DNA of 56,678 nucleotides, taken from positions 1 through 56,678 of the forward strand of contig CANASS010000009.1 of the NCBI GenBank assembly GCA_947364395.1, read 5' to 3'. The stretch comes from an uncultured bacterium. GTDB lineage: Bacteria; Bacillota; Clostridia; Oscillospirales; Oscillospiraceae. A model generated the notes under the pieces. That model did no database searches. It was given only the letters and a program-made list of their open reading frames with translations, and had not been told where the DNA came from. Positions within the stretch are counted from its first letter, which is position 1; the number at the start of each line of letters is the position of its first letter. The translations under genes and the position numbers were made by a program. This document shows positions 25,327-35,322 of this stretch, in pieces.

Positions 25327-27996
25327 ATGGCAAAGAAGTATTTCAAAAAAGCCCTGTCCATGGGCCTGGCTCTGACCATGTGCCTGAGCCTGGCCGCCCC
25401 CGCGTTCGCGGAGGATGTCCCTGAGAACCCTTATCAGGAACAGATTAACACCGCCAACAAAGTCAAGGAAGATGCGGACGAAGCCAAAAAAGACAGCAAC
25501 ATTTATTGGAGTGCTGTTGACCAGCAGCTTGAAATAGCTGGCGGGAAAAACGCCGACGCCACGGACAAGTCCAGCGAAGTGGAAGAGACGGTGGAGAAGG
25601 TGGAAGGTGACGTGTCCAAAGTTGTCACCGATCAGCAAGCTCTGGCCGATGCCGCCGAGAAAGCCGCCAACGGCCAGATCACGGATGCGGCCAGTACGAT
25701 CACTGGCGAGACCGAAAAGGTCTCCGCCGCGGTGGATGAGGCCAACAAGGCCGTAGAGGGCGTCAATGAGAAACTGGAGGCCCTGAAGGACGAGACCCTG
25801 ACCCCGGAGCAAAAGGTCGAGGCCGCCCAGGAGGCCCAGGCCGCCGCTGACACCGCCGTACAGGCCGCCGCTGACGCCGCTAAGGTCGTGGAGACGGCCC
25901 AGGAGACGGTGGACGCCGCTGTGAAAGCCGCCGAGGACGCTAAGGCCGCCTATGACGCCGCCGTACAGGCCGCGCAGAAGGCGGTGGGTGACGCTAAGGC
26001 CGCCGCTTTGGCTGAGCTGGAAGAGGCCAAGGCGACCCTCGAGGCGGCCAAAACCGATCTCGCTGACGCGACGGCTGCCAAGGAGACCGCTGAAAGGGCC
26101 AAAAAAAATGCCGACGGGGCCTTAGAGACAGCTCAGGCCATGCTCCAAGCCGCTCAGGAGGCTTATAACGGTGAGTGGCCCGAGTCTGACATTGTCAAGG
26201 ATAATGTGACCCAGGGCGCAATCAACGACAAGAAGCACGACGCCAATCGGAATGAGATGGACGCAAAAGCGGCCAACAAGCTGGCGACTGATCTGGGCGT
26301 AGAAATCAGTGGTCTTAACAAAGAGGTAATCTCTACGACCGAGACGAAAACGGAGACGGAAAGCACTTGCAACACGAAAAAAACTGAGAAAAACTGGCTC
26401 ACCGAGGCTATGGATGAGTACAATGACGCGATGGGTGATGCCAAAAAGGTCTACGATGGGTCAATCGACGCCGCAAAGGCCGAATATAAGCGGGAGTCTG
26501 AAAGGCTTGCTGCTGAAAACAAGTTGTCGGTTTTGGGTGGCGGCGACTGGAGCCAGAGTTATGCAGCTCTTGAACTTTCCCCTGGGAAGTATGGTGATCC
26601 CATATGTTACAATGGTACCCCAATAAAAAACAGCGAGTTCGCCTACTATCTCGAGGTCTCCAAACAGTATGATGGGGAAGACTCTGAGATTTACCAGCAG
26701 CTTAAAAGTCAGTACGAACAGTGGAGAGACGTGGATACTAATCCTGACAGGGAAGGTAAGAAGGAGTTCAATGATGCCATTAAGTTGTGCGAACGAGCGG
26801 TTAAGAGCTTAGTCGATGATATGCAAACGGCCTCAAACAATCGGAAGAAGGCTGAAGATACGGCAGAAGAAAACTTGCTCGCAGACAAGAGAGTTACGAG
26901 CGTTACGGGTTGTGATACCGTCACCGATGTAACTGAGAAGATCGGGGAACTGGGCAGAGAGATTACACGGCTCGAGGGCGAGATTGAAGTGCTTGGAGAT
27001 CGGATTGATACCCTGAATTCCCAGATCGGCGAGAAGGAGGTCGAGAAGCTGGCGAAGGAATCGCTTGCGAAGGAGAAGGCCGCCGCCGCCGAAACGGCCC
27101 GGAGGGCCGCCCAAAAGCTGACCGACCTGCTGGCGCTCAAGGAAGCGCTGGCGGCGGCTGAAGCTGCGCTGTACCAAGCCCAGGAGGCCCAGGCGGCGGC
27201 CGCTGAGCGGCAGGCTGAGGCCCAGAAGAAGCTGGAGGCTTACAAGGACGCCCAGGACGCCGTTAATGCAGCCGAGGAGGCCCTGACGGCCAAGCTGAGC
27301 GGCGATCTGGAGTCGGGCAAGCTGAGCCTGACCGCAGGTGCAGACTTCGACGCGGACCTTGCCGAGCTGGAAGCCAAGCTGAAAGAGGCTCAGGATGCCG
27401 CTAAGGAGGCCGAGGAGAACTATAACAAGGCCAAGGAGGACGCCGACAAGGCCAAGGAGGATGCCGAGAACGCCAAGAAGGACGCTGACGAGGCCAAGGA
27501 GGACGCTGACCGGGAGCTTGAGGACTTCAACAACAGCTATGCTGGCGGTGATACCGGCGGCGCGGACGACGCCGGCGATCCCGACGACACCGGCGTGGAG
27601 ATCGACGATGAGGCCATTCCTCTGTCCAACGGCCCGGTAACCCGCGCCCAGTTCGTGGACTACCTGTGGCGGCACGAGGGCAGCCCCGCCGCTGAGAGCG
27701 AGCTCTTTGCGGACCACGAGTACGCCCCCGCCATCGCCTGGGCTCTGTCTGTGGAGATCATCGGCGAGGACTTCCAGCCCGACGAGCTGGCGACCGTGGC
27801 TGACGTGCGGGCCATTCTGGGCAGCTTTGCCCGGGTGTTCGGCTCCAACGCCGTGGACGCGGCCGATCTGACCACCCTGGCCGGCGAGGACGGCGAGGCC
27901 GTGATGAACTGCGCCCAGGTGCTGGCCGAGTTCTTCGGCGAGGCGTACGACATCCCCGAGGACCTGGATAATCTGGAGATCGACGACGCGGCCTGA
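25327..27996 (+). CDS. long coiled-coil secreted surface protein with SLH-like C-terminus
   Basis: 889 aa. ATG 25327 lies 7 nt after GGAGG (an ATG at 25324 is also possible). The signal peptide is MAKKYFKKALSMGLALTMCL, cleaved near AFA-E. The body is an Ala/Glu/Lys-rich heptad-like coiled coil, residues about 60-330 and 570-745, around a more globular middle (about 400-530). The C-terminal module TRAQFVDYLWRHEGSPA, FQPDELATVADVRAIL and DIDDAA-type ending parallels the beta-helix protein at 3759. It is probably an extended stalk or fibrous wall protein controlled by c-di-GMP. No close functional relative is recognised. Confidence 0.85.
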   Translation: MAKKYFKKALSMGLALTMCLSLAAPAFAEDVPENPYQEQINTANKVKEDADEAKKDSNIYWSAVDQQLEIAGGKNADATDKSSEVEETVEKVEGDVSKVVTDQQALADAAEKAANGQITDAASTITGETEKVSAAVDEANKAVEGVNEKLEALKDETLTPEQKVEAAQEAQAAADTAVQAAADAAKVVETAQETVDAAVKAAEDAKAAYDAAVQAAQKAVGDAKAAALAELEEAKATLEAAKTDLADATAAKETAERAKKNADGALETAQAMLQAAQEAYNGEWPESDIVKDNVTQGAINDKKHDANRNEMDAKAANKLATDLGVEISGLNKEVISTTETKTETESTCNTKKTEKNWLTEAMDEYNDAMGDAKKVYDGSIDAAKAEYKRESERLAAENKLSVLGGGDWSQSYAALELSPGKYGDPICYNGTPIKNSEFAYYLEVSKQYDGEDSEIYQQLKSQYEQWRDVDTNPDREGKKEFNDAIKLCERAVKSLVDDMQTASNNRKKAEDTAEENLLADKRVTSVTGCDTVTDVTEKIGELGREITRLEGEIEVLGDRIDTLNSQIGEKEVEKLAKESLAKEKAAAAETARRAAQKLTDLLALKEALAAAEAALYQAQEAQAAAAERQAEAQKKLEAYKDAQDAVNAAEEALTAKLSGDLESGKLSLTAGADFDADLAELEAKLKEAQDAAKEAEENYNKAKEDADKAKEDAENAKKDADEAKEDADRELEDFNNSYAGGDTGGADDAGDPDDTGVEIDDEAIPLSNGPVTRAQFVDYLWRHEGSPAAESELFADHEYAPAIAWALSVEIIGEDFQPDELATVADVRAILGSFARVFGSNAVDAADLTTLAGEDGEAVMNCAQVLAEFFGEAYDIPEDLDNLEIDDAA

Positions 27997-28026
27997 CCCC
28001 AGGCGGCGCACAAGTCAACACACAGC

Positions 28027-28058
28027 AAAAGGCCCCGGGAGCAGTCCCGGGGCCTTTT
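28027..28058. terminator. bidirectional terminator
   Basis: AAAAGGCCCCGGGA and TCCCGGGGCCTTTT around GCAG, between the coiled-coil gene and the convergent Crp/Fnr gene. Confidence 0.9.
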
Positions 28059-28666
28059 CACGCCTCAGCGGCCAGCGCTTCCAGCCCATCCCGGTCCAGC
28101 ACCGTGACGGAGCGGTAGCCCAGCCCCGCCAGCCCAAGGGCGGACAGCTCCCCCAGCGCCCGGCTCACCGTCACCCGGGACAGGCCCACCGCCTGGCCGA
28201 TGGCCTCATGGGTGGCCCGGAGGGAGCCGTCCTCCCCCGGGGGCTGGGCCAGCAGCCACCGGGCCACCCGCTGGCGGGCGGGCAGGGAGGCGGACTCCAC
28301 ATGGCCGGACAGATTGCGCACGGTCCGGGCCAGGTACTGGAGCATGGGAAGGGCCAGCTCGGGGTGGCGCTGGAAGGCGGCGTCCAGCTGTCCCCGGTCC
28401 ACGGTCAGGATGAGGCAGTCCTCCAGGGCCATGGCCGAGGTCACCCGGGGGCAGCCGTCAAAAAAGGAGGCCTCCCCCATCAGGTCCCCGGAGCGGTGGA
28501 TGGCAAGCACCCGCTCCTCCCCGCCGCCGGTGCTGATGAAGCTGCGCACCGAGCCGGAGATCAGGTAATAAAAGCACTCGGGCCGGGTGCCCTGGAGATA
28601 GACCATCCGCCCCGCCCGGTATTTCCGGGGGATGCGGCCCTCGGCCAGAAGATTCCAGTCCGCCAT
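28058..28666 (-). CDS. Crp/Fnr-family transcriptional regulator
   Basis: 202 aa from ATG 28666 (TTGGAGG upstream). The cyclic-nucleotide-binding-like beta-roll covers residues 1-120 (VYLQGTRPECFYYLISGSVR, LAIHRSGDLMGEASFFDG). The C-terminal HTH is ATHEAIGQAVGLSRVTVSRA. There is no N-terminal FeS Cys cluster, so it is not a classical Fnr. It is divergent from leuC, with a palindrome in the shared spacer, which suggests autoregulation or control of leucine synthesis. The effector is unknown. Confidence 0.88.
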   Translation of the reverse strand: MADWNLLAEGRIPRKYRAGRMVYLQGTRPECFYYLISGSVRSFISTGGGEERVLAIHRSGDLMGEASFFDGCPRVTSAMALEDCLILTVDRGQLDAAFQRHPELALPMLQYLARTVRNLSGHVESASLPARQRVARWLLAQPPGEDGSLRATHEAIGQAVGLSRVTVSRALGELSALGLAGLGYRSVTVLDRDGLEALAAEA

Positions 28667-28690
28667 GGGATCGCCTCCAATTCTCAGTTG

Positions 28691-28705
28691 AACTGTATCA
28701 CAGTT
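28691..28705. promoter_or_regulatory. palindrome in the crp/leuC spacer, putative operator
   Basis: AACTGT-ATC-ACAGTT, a perfect 6-bp dyad between the divergent regulator and leuC. A -10-like CATAAT (28731-28736) follows toward leuC. Confidence 0.5.
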
Positions 28706-28770
28706 TACATTGTTTCCCGGCCGGGTTTGGCATAATGAGTGCACGAAATTTTTTAAGGAGGGATTTTTTC

Positions 28771-30030
28771 ATGGGCATGACCATGACCCAGAAGATCCTG
28801 GCCCGTTCCGCTGGACTGGAGCGGGCGGAGGCCGGACAGCTCATCGAAGGGAAGCTGGACCTGGTGCTGGGCAACGACATCACCACTCCGGTGGCCATCA
28901 CGGAGTTCAAAAAGGCGGGGCTGTCCGCCGTGTTCGACCGGGACAGGATCGCCATCGTGCTGGACCACTCCACCCCATGCAAGGATATCAAGTCCGCCCA
29001 GCTGTGCGCCGCCTGCCGGGAATTTGCCAGGGAACAGGCCATCACCCATTTCTATGACGTGGGCCAGATGGGCATCGAACACGCCCTGCTGCCGGAAAAG
29101 GGCCTCGCCGCCCCCGGGGAAGTGATTATCGGGGCGGACTCCCACACCTGCACCTATGGAGCCCTGGGGGCTTTTTCCACCGGGGTGGGCTCCACCGACA
29201 TGGCCGCGGGGATGGCCACCGGGCTGGCCTGGTTCAAAGTGCCCTCCGCCATCAAGGTAACCCTGACAGGCAGGCTGGGCCCCTATGTCAGCGGCAAGGA
29301 TGTGATTCTGCACCTCATCGGCATGATCGGGGTGGACGGGGCGCTGTACCAGTCCCTGGAGTTTGCCGGGGAGGGCGTGGCCTCCCTGGAGATGGACGAC
29401 CGCTTCACCATCTGCAACATGGCCATTGAGGCCGGGGCCAAGAACGGCATTTTCCCGGTGGACGGCAAGACCCTGGACTACTTAGAGGGCCGGGTGAGCC
29501 GGACGTTCACCTCCTTCGAGGCGGACCCGGACGCCCAGTATGCCAGGGAGATCACCATTGACCTGTCCGCCCTGCGGCCCACGGTGGCCTTCCCCCACCT
29601 GCCGTCCAACACGAAAACGGTGGATGAGGCGGCGGGCAAGCCTATCCAGCAGGTGGTCATCGGCTCCTGCACCAACGGGAGGCTGAAGGACCTGCGGGAG
29701 GCCGCCGCCGTCCTCCGGGGCCGCAAGGTGGCCGACGGCGTGCGCTGCATCGTCATCCCCGCCACCCAGCAGATCTATCTGGACGCCATGGCCGAGGGCC
29801 TGGTGGCCGATTTCATCCAGGCGGGCGCGGTGGTGTCCACCCCCACCTGCGGGCCCTGTCTGGGCGGACACATGGGGGTTTTGTCCGACAACGAGTGGGC
29901 CATCTCCACTACCAACCGAAACTTTGTGGGCCGCATGGGTCCCACCAGCTCCATGATTATCCTGGCCAGCCCTGCGGTGGCGGCGGCCTCCGCCGTGACA
30001 GGCGTGGTCACTGACCCCGCCAGCCTCTGA
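28771..30030 (+). CDS. leuC: 3-isopropylmalate dehydratase large subunit
   Basis: 419 aa from ATG 28771 (AAGGAGG upstream). Aconitase family: GADSHTCTYGALGAFSTGVG and the 4Fe-4S cysteines in GSCTNGRLKDL and TCGPCLGGH. The length fits the archaeal-type (LeuC2) subgroup used by Clostridia. It isomerises 2-isopropylmalate to 3-isopropylmalate in leucine synthesis with LeuD. leuA is not in the window. Confidence 0.95.
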   Translation: MGMTMTQKILARSAGLERAEAGQLIEGKLDLVLGNDITTPVAITEFKKAGLSAVFDRDRIAIVLDHSTPCKDIKSAQLCAACREFAREQAITHFYDVGQMGIEHALLPEKGLAAPGEVIIGADSHTCTYGALGAFSTGVGSTDMAAGMATGLAWFKVPSAIKVTLTGRLGPYVSGKDVILHLIGMIGVDGALYQSLEFAGEGVASLEMDDRFTICNMAIEAGAKNGIFPVDGKTLDYLEGRVSRTFTSFEADPDAQYAREITIDLSALRPTVAFPHLPSNTKTVDEAAGKPIQQVVIGSCTNGRLKDLREAAAVLRGRKVADGVRCIVIPATQQIYLDAMAEGLVADFIQAGAVVSTPTCGPCLGGHMGVLSDNEWAISTTNRNFVGRMGPTSSMIILASPAVAAASAVTGVVTDPASL

Positions 30031-30040
30031 ATATCGTTTT

Positions 30041-30231
30041 GTTCCTTTTCTTGAAAGAAAAGGAACCGACCTACTTTTTCTTGAAAGAAAAAGTAGGCAA
30101 AAAGAACTTTTGACCGCTACGGCCAGGGCGGTAGACGGAGGATTTCCGCCCGATAACAAACTGTTTCAATGGAAACAGTTTAAAAGTTTCTTTTTTCGCT
30201 TCCTTTTTTCTTTTCAAAGAAAAAAGGAAGG
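30041..30231. repeat. cluster of palindromic elements in the leuC-leuD spacer
   Basis: Four hairpins: 30041-30066 (GTTCCTTTTCTT and complement), 30071-30096 (CTACTTTTTCTT and complement), about 30159-30182 (AAACTGTTTC and complement), and 30199-30230 (15-bp arms CTTCCTTTTTTCTTT). The last two join a stretch starting TTTAAAAGTTTCTTTTTTCG that recurs at 31931. No gene lies in 30031-30258. Confidence 0.8.
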
Positions 30232-30258
30232 CCCTTGACCTGAAAAAGGAGGACATTT

Positions 30259-30744
30259 ATGAAAATTTACAAATACGGCGACAATGTGGACACCGACGTC
30301 ATCATCCCCGCCCGGTATCTCAACGCCCCGGACGAGAAATCCCTGGCCTCCCACTGCATGGAGGACATCGACGCAAGCTTTGCCTCCACGGTGGAGGCGG
30401 GGGACATCGTGGTGGGCGGCGGCAACTTCGGCTGCGGCTCCAGCCGGGAGCACGCCCCCCTGGCCCTCAAGGCGTCCGGCGTAAAGTGCGTCATCGCCAA
30501 AAGCTTCGCCCGCATCTTCTACCGCAACGCCATTAACATCGGCTTTCCCATCCTGGAGTGCCCCCAGGCGGTGGACGGCGTCAGCGCCGGGGACAGGGTC
30601 AGCGTGGATTTCCAAAGCGGCGCCATCGTCAACCAGACCACGGGCCAAACCTTCCAGGCCGCGCCCTTCCCTGCGTTTGTCAACGGGATCATTGAAAACG
30701 GCGGGCTGCTGAACTCCTTGAAAGCAAGAGGTGTGGCGAAATGA
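30259..30744 (+). CDS. leuD: 3-isopropylmalate dehydratase small subunit
   Basis: 161 aa. The swivel domain starts MKIYKYGDNVDTDVIIPARY, and the family motif GGNFGCGSSREHAPLAL is intact. AGGAGG lies upstream. It is the partner of LeuC. Its stop overlaps leuB by 4 bp (ATGA). Confidence 0.96.
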   Translation: MKIYKYGDNVDTDVIIPARYLNAPDEKSLASHCMEDIDASFASTVEAGDIVVGGGNFGCGSSREHAPLALKASGVKCVIAKSFARIFYRNAINIGFPILECPQAVDGVSAGDRVSVDFQSGAIVNQTTGQTFQAAPFPAFVNGIIENGGLLNSLKARGVAK

Positions 30745-31817
30745 ACTTTAAAATCGCGCTGATCCGGGGGGACGGCATCGGCCCGGAGATTGTCAACGAG
30801 ACGGTGAAGGTCATCGACAAGGTGGGGGAGAAGTTCGGCCACACCTTTGAATATGTGGACGTGCTGCTGGGGGGCTGCGCCACCGACGCGGTGGGGGTGA
30901 GCTGCCCCGAGGGCACGGCGGAGCTGTGCAGGAGCTGCGACGCGGTGCTGCTGGGGGCGGTGGGCGGCCCCAAGTGGGGCAGCGACAGACCCGCCCAGCA
31001 GCGCCCGGAGACCGCCCTGCTGGCCATCCGCAAGGACCTGGGGCTGTACGCCAACCTGCGGCCCGCCGCCCTGCGCCCCGCCCTGGCGGAGGCCTGCCCG
31101 CTGAAAAAAGAGACGGCGGAAAAGGGCATCGACCTGCTGATGGTGCGGGAGCTCACCGGCGGCATCTACTTTGGCAAGCGGGACAAGTACCAGACGGAGG
31201 ACCGGGGCCTGGAGGCCACCGACCTGATGGCCTACTCCGAAAAAGAGATTGAGCGCATCGGCCGCCGGGCCTTCGAGATGGCCCGCCTGCGCCGGAAAAA
31301 GGTGTCCAGCGTGGACAAGGCCAACGTGCTGGAGACCTCCCGGCTGTGGCGGTCCGTCATGCACCGCCTGGCGTCGGAATACTCAGACGTAGAGTATGAG
31401 GACGTGCTGGTGGACAACTGCGCCATGCAGCTGGTCCGGGACCCGGGGCAGTTTGACGTGGTGGTCACCGAGAACATGTTCGGGGACATCCTGTCCGACG
31501 AAGCGTCCATGATTACAGGCTCCATCGGCCTGCTGCCCTCCGCCTCCATGGGGGACGGGGCCCCGGCGCTGTACGAGCCCATCCACGGCTCTGCCCCGGA
31601 CATCGCGGGCCAGGACAAGGCCAACCCCATCGCCACCATCCTGTCCGCCGCCATGATGTTCCGCTATTCCTTTCAGCTGGCCGCCGAGGCGGACGCTATC
31701 GAGGCCGCGGTGGACAAGGCCCTGGCCGGCGGCTGGCGCACCGCCGACATCGCCCGGGCGGGCGAGAGCGTCATTGGCACCCGGGAAATGGGCGAGATCA
31801 TCTGGGGCAATCTTTGA
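30741..31817 (+). CDS. leuB: 3-isopropylmalate dehydrogenase
   Basis: 358 aa, usual length. NAD-dependent decarboxylating dehydrogenase: IRGDGIGPEIVNETVKV, VRELTGGIYFGKR, and the metal-binding NMFGDILSDEASMITGSIGL and EPIHGSAPDIAGQDKANP. It makes 2-oxoisocaproate. It is translationally coupled to leuD. Confidence 0.97.
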   Translation: MNFKIALIRGDGIGPEIVNETVKVIDKVGEKFGHTFEYVDVLLGGCATDAVGVSCPEGTAELCRSCDAVLLGAVGGPKWGSDRPAQQRPETALLAIRKDLGLYANLRPAALRPALAEACPLKKETAEKGIDLLMVRELTGGIYFGKRDKYQTEDRGLEATDLMAYSEKEIERIGRRAFEMARLRRKKVSSVDKANVLETSRLWRSVMHRLASEYSDVEYEDVLVDNCAMQLVRDPGQFDVVVTENMFGDILSDEASMITGSIGLLPSASMGDGAPALYEPIHGSAPDIAGQDKANPIATILSAAMMFRYSFQLAAEADAIEAAVDKALAGGWRTADIARAGESVIGTREMGEIIWGNL

Positions 31818-31930
31818 ATTAGTTCCGTTTTCTTGAAAGAAAAATGATATAAACCGCTGATTTTTGAAACCAAGCGGAACGAAATTAGTTTCTGTATGGT
31901 ATCAAAATAGGGACATGGAATAGGGCTAGA

Positions 31931-31985
31931 AGTTTAAAAGTTTCTTTTTTCGCCTCCTTTTTTCTTTACAAAGAAAAAAGGAGGC
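31931..31985. repeat. palindromic element, second copy of the 30178 type
   Basis: 16-bp arms GCCTCCTTTTTTCTTT (31952-31967) and complement (31970-31985), with the same 5-prime flank as 30178-30199. A half-copy (TTTTCTTGAAAGAAAAA) lies at about 31830. No gene lies in 31818-32055. Confidence 0.8.
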
Positions 31986-32055
31986 CGCCGGAGGCAAATA
32001 GGTGACAGGAGAGTCCGAATGGTGTATAATACCCCTGGGAAAGGGGAGAAACGCC

Positions 32056-32829
32056 ATGATTTTAGCCATTGACATCGGCAACATCCGCACCACCATCGCC
32101 CTGTTCACCCAGGAGGGGACACTGTCCTTCCAGTCGGAGCTGGAAACCGATTCCAAAATGACCGACGACCGCTGCGCCATCGACCTGATGGGGGTATTCC
32201 ACCTGTACCGGGCGGACCTGGACGGGGTGGACGGGGCCATTTTGTCCAGCGTGGTGCCCCCCATCACCGGCGCTTACGCCCGCACCCTGCGGCGGCTCAC
32301 CGGCAAGCCTCCCCTGGTGGTGGGGCCGGGGCTGAAAACGGGCCTCAATATCAGATCCGAGATCCATAACCAGCTGGGCAGCGACATCGTGGCCTCCTGC
32401 GTGGCCGCCTCCGCCCTCTACCCCGCCCCCGCCATCGTCATCAACTCCCGCACCGCCGTCACCTTTTCCTACCTCAGCGCCAGCGCCTTCGAGGGCTGCG
32501 CCATCATGCCCGGGATGGACATCGCCCTGGAGGCCCTGTCCCGGAACGGGGCCCAGCTCCCCCAGATCTCCATAGCCCAGGTAGACACCCCCCTGGGGCG
32601 CAACACGGTGGACTCCATGCGGGCGGGGGTGCTGTACGGCTACAGCGGGGCCTTTGACCGGGTGATCGAGTCCCTGGAGGAGGCCGCGGGAGCCAGGGCC
32701 GCCGCAGTGGTGGCCACCGGGGGCCGCGCCCCCTCCCTCTACCGGCTGTGCCGGAGGGAGATCAAGTACGACCACGACCTGCTGGTAAAGGGGCTGTACC
32801 ATCTCTACCGCAAGAACACCCGCCGGTGA
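32056..32829 (+). CDS. type III pantothenate kinase-like protein with altered active-site motifs
   Basis: 257 aa from ATG 32056 (GGGGAG upstream). The ASKHA fold of CoaX is clear: MILAIDIGNIRTTIALF, VGPGLKTGLNIR, and GCAIMPGMDIALEAL. The family's D-x-GTA-x-T-x-D motif is here N130-SRTAVTF-S138, so both Asp and the Gly are changed. DxGNT is DIGNI, and GxDR is GSDI. It is either a divergent kinase or an inactive or regulatory paralog (compare Baf-type proteins). CoaX normally makes phosphopantothenate in CoA synthesis. Confidence 0.75.
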   Translation: MILAIDIGNIRTTIALFTQEGTLSFQSELETDSKMTDDRCAIDLMGVFHLYRADLDGVDGAILSSVVPPITGAYARTLRRLTGKPPLVVGPGLKTGLNIRSEIHNQLGSDIVASCVAASALYPAPAIVINSRTAVTFSYLSASAFEGCAIMPGMDIALEALSRNGAQLPQISIAQVDTPLGRNTVDSMRAGVLYGYSGAFDRVIESLEEAAGARAAAVVATGGRAPSLYRLCRREIKYDHDLLVKGLYHLYRKNTRR

Positions 32830-32837
32830 ATTGCAGG

Positions 32838-32873
32838 ACTCCTCGTCTGGCTGGGCAGACGGGGAGTTTTTTT
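32838..32873 (+). terminator. intrinsic terminator
   Basis: ACTCCTCGTCTG and CAGACGGGGAGT arms then T7, right after the CoaX-like gene. Confidence 0.92.
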
Positions 32874-32935
32874 CTCTAAAATGCAGCACGTTTTTGTTGA
32901 AATTGCAAAAACTCCAAATTTCAGCTGTAGAGCGC

Positions 32936-32964
32936 TTGCAATTTTGCAAGGCGGAGAATATAAT
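32936..32964 (+). promoter_or_regulatory. promoter of the aminotransferase gene
   Basis: TTGCAA (32936-32941), a 17-nt spacer and TATAAT (32959-32964). It covers an in-frame ATG at 32965, which therefore cannot be the translation start. Confidence 0.85.
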
Positions 32965-32994
32965 ATGCGCGAAATGAAACTTGGAGGGATCACC

Positions 32995-34185
<1,191 letters not shown>

Positions 34186-34277
34186 AAAACTCTCGTTCAC
34201 CGGCGGACAGGGCAGTATCCGGGCGGTTTTCCGCCCGCCGGCACATGATGGGGAAGGATTAGATGCTTCCCATTCCG

Positions 34278-34310
34278 CCTCCTTTTTTCTTTTCAAAGAA
34301 AAGAGGGGGA
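34278..34310. repeat. palindromic element of the dispersed family
   Basis: CCTCCTTTTTTCTTT, TC, AAAGAAAAGAGGG. It probably ends the aminotransferase transcript. Confidence 0.65.
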
Positions 34311-34335
34311 AACAAGAAAAAATTGCGGAAAAGAT

Positions 34336-34364
34336 TTGACATTTCCGGCCAAGTCTAGTATAAT
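34336..34364 (+). promoter_or_regulatory. promoter of yceD-rpmF
   Basis: TTGACA (34336-34341), a 17-nt spacer and TATAAT (34359-34364). Both boxes are perfect. Confidence 0.95.
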
Positions 34365-34393
34365 ACCAGTCGTGCCATTATGCGAGGTGTGCC

Positions 34394-34906
34394 ATGAAAC
34401 TGGATTTGAAGCCCATAGCCCAACAGCCCGGCGAGGTACTGCCCTTCGCCCTCCAAGTGGATCTGTCCGGCCTGGAGTGGAATGGGACCAGTCCCTTTGT
34501 TCAGCCTGTCCGTGTGGAAGGACAGGTGCGCAACCGGGCGGGCGCCCTGGAGCTGAAGGCCCGGCTGGACGCGGCGCTGTCTCTCACCTGCGACCGGTGC
34601 GCCAAACCCTTTCAGCGGGATAAGATGGTGGAGTACGAAACCCTGCTGGCCTTTGAGCTGGCCAACGGGGAGAGCGACGACATCGTGGAGCTGAACCAGG
34701 ACGGCGAGCTGGAGCTGGATGAGCTGATGCGGGAGGTATTCCTCCTTGAAATGGACACAAAAAACCTCTGCTCCGAGGATTGCAAGGGGCTCTGTCCCGG
34801 CTGCGGCGCGGACCTGAATCGGGAACCGTGCCGCTGCAAAAAGGAGATCGACCCCCGCTGGGCCAAGCTGGCGCAGCTGCTGGAGCCGGAGGAAGCGGAT
34901 CAGTAG
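34394..34906 (+). CDS. YceD/DUF177-family protein
   Basis: 170 aa. It contains the DUF177 features LTCDRCAKPFQ and the Cys-rich end DCKGLCPGCGADLNREPCRC, four to six potential metal-binding Cys. It precedes rpmF, as in most bacteria. The family is linked to 23S rRNA/ribosome assembly in bacteria and plants. GAGGTG lies upstream of the ATG. Confidence 0.92.
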   Translation: MKLDLKPIAQQPGEVLPFALQVDLSGLEWNGTSPFVQPVRVEGQVRNRAGALELKARLDAALSLTCDRCAKPFQRDKMVEYETLLAFELANGESDDIVELNQDGELELDELMREVFLLEMDTKNLCSEDCKGLCPGCGADLNREPCRCKKEIDPRWAKLAQLLEPEEADQ

Positions 34907-34950
34907 GCTGTATGTCCCCGCGGACATTGACCAAATAAGGAGGTGTCAAA

Positions 34951-35133
34951 ATGGCCGTCCCAAAGAGTAAAGTATCCAAGCAGCGCAGGAACAAGCGCCG
35001 CAGCTCCGTGTGGAAGCTGGAGACTCCCGGTATCAACACCTGCCCCAAGTGCGGTACCGTCACCCTGCCCCACCGCGTGTGCAAGAACTGCATGACCTAC
35101 AATGGCCGTGAGGTTGCCCCCGCTGAGAAGTAA
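34951..35133 (+). CDS. rpmF: 50S ribosomal protein L32, zinc form
   Basis: 60 aa, MAVPKSKVSKQRRNKRRSSV onward. CPKCG and CKNC form the zinc ribbon. AAGGAGG lies 7 nt upstream. It is co-transcribed with yceD. Confidence 0.97.
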   Translation: MAVPKSKVSKQRRNKRRSSVWKLETPGINTCPKCGTVTLPHRVCKNCMTYNGREVAPAEK

Positions 35134-35184
35134 TTGGAGCGGAAATGGAATTCCCCCGGGCCGCACATCATGATGCCGAGCGTT

Positions 35185-35238
35185 GACCCCTGCCGTTAAG
35201 GGGCAGATGATACCATCTGCCCCTTAACGGCAGGGGTC
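35185..35238. repeat. long perfect hairpin between rpmF and the serine recombinase
   Basis: 25-bp perfect arms (35185-35209 starting GACCCCTGCCGTTAAGGGGC, and 35214-35238) with a 4-nt loop (ATAC). There is no T-run on either side. It may be a convergent terminator, a transposon-end relic or a structured RNA. Confidence 0.8.
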
Positions 35239-35322
35239 CATTTATGCGGCGGCGGGCCATGTCAAGGCTGCGCCGTAGCCGGGTCCGACGGGCCATGTCC
35301 AACGCCAAAACCGTCCGGCGGC

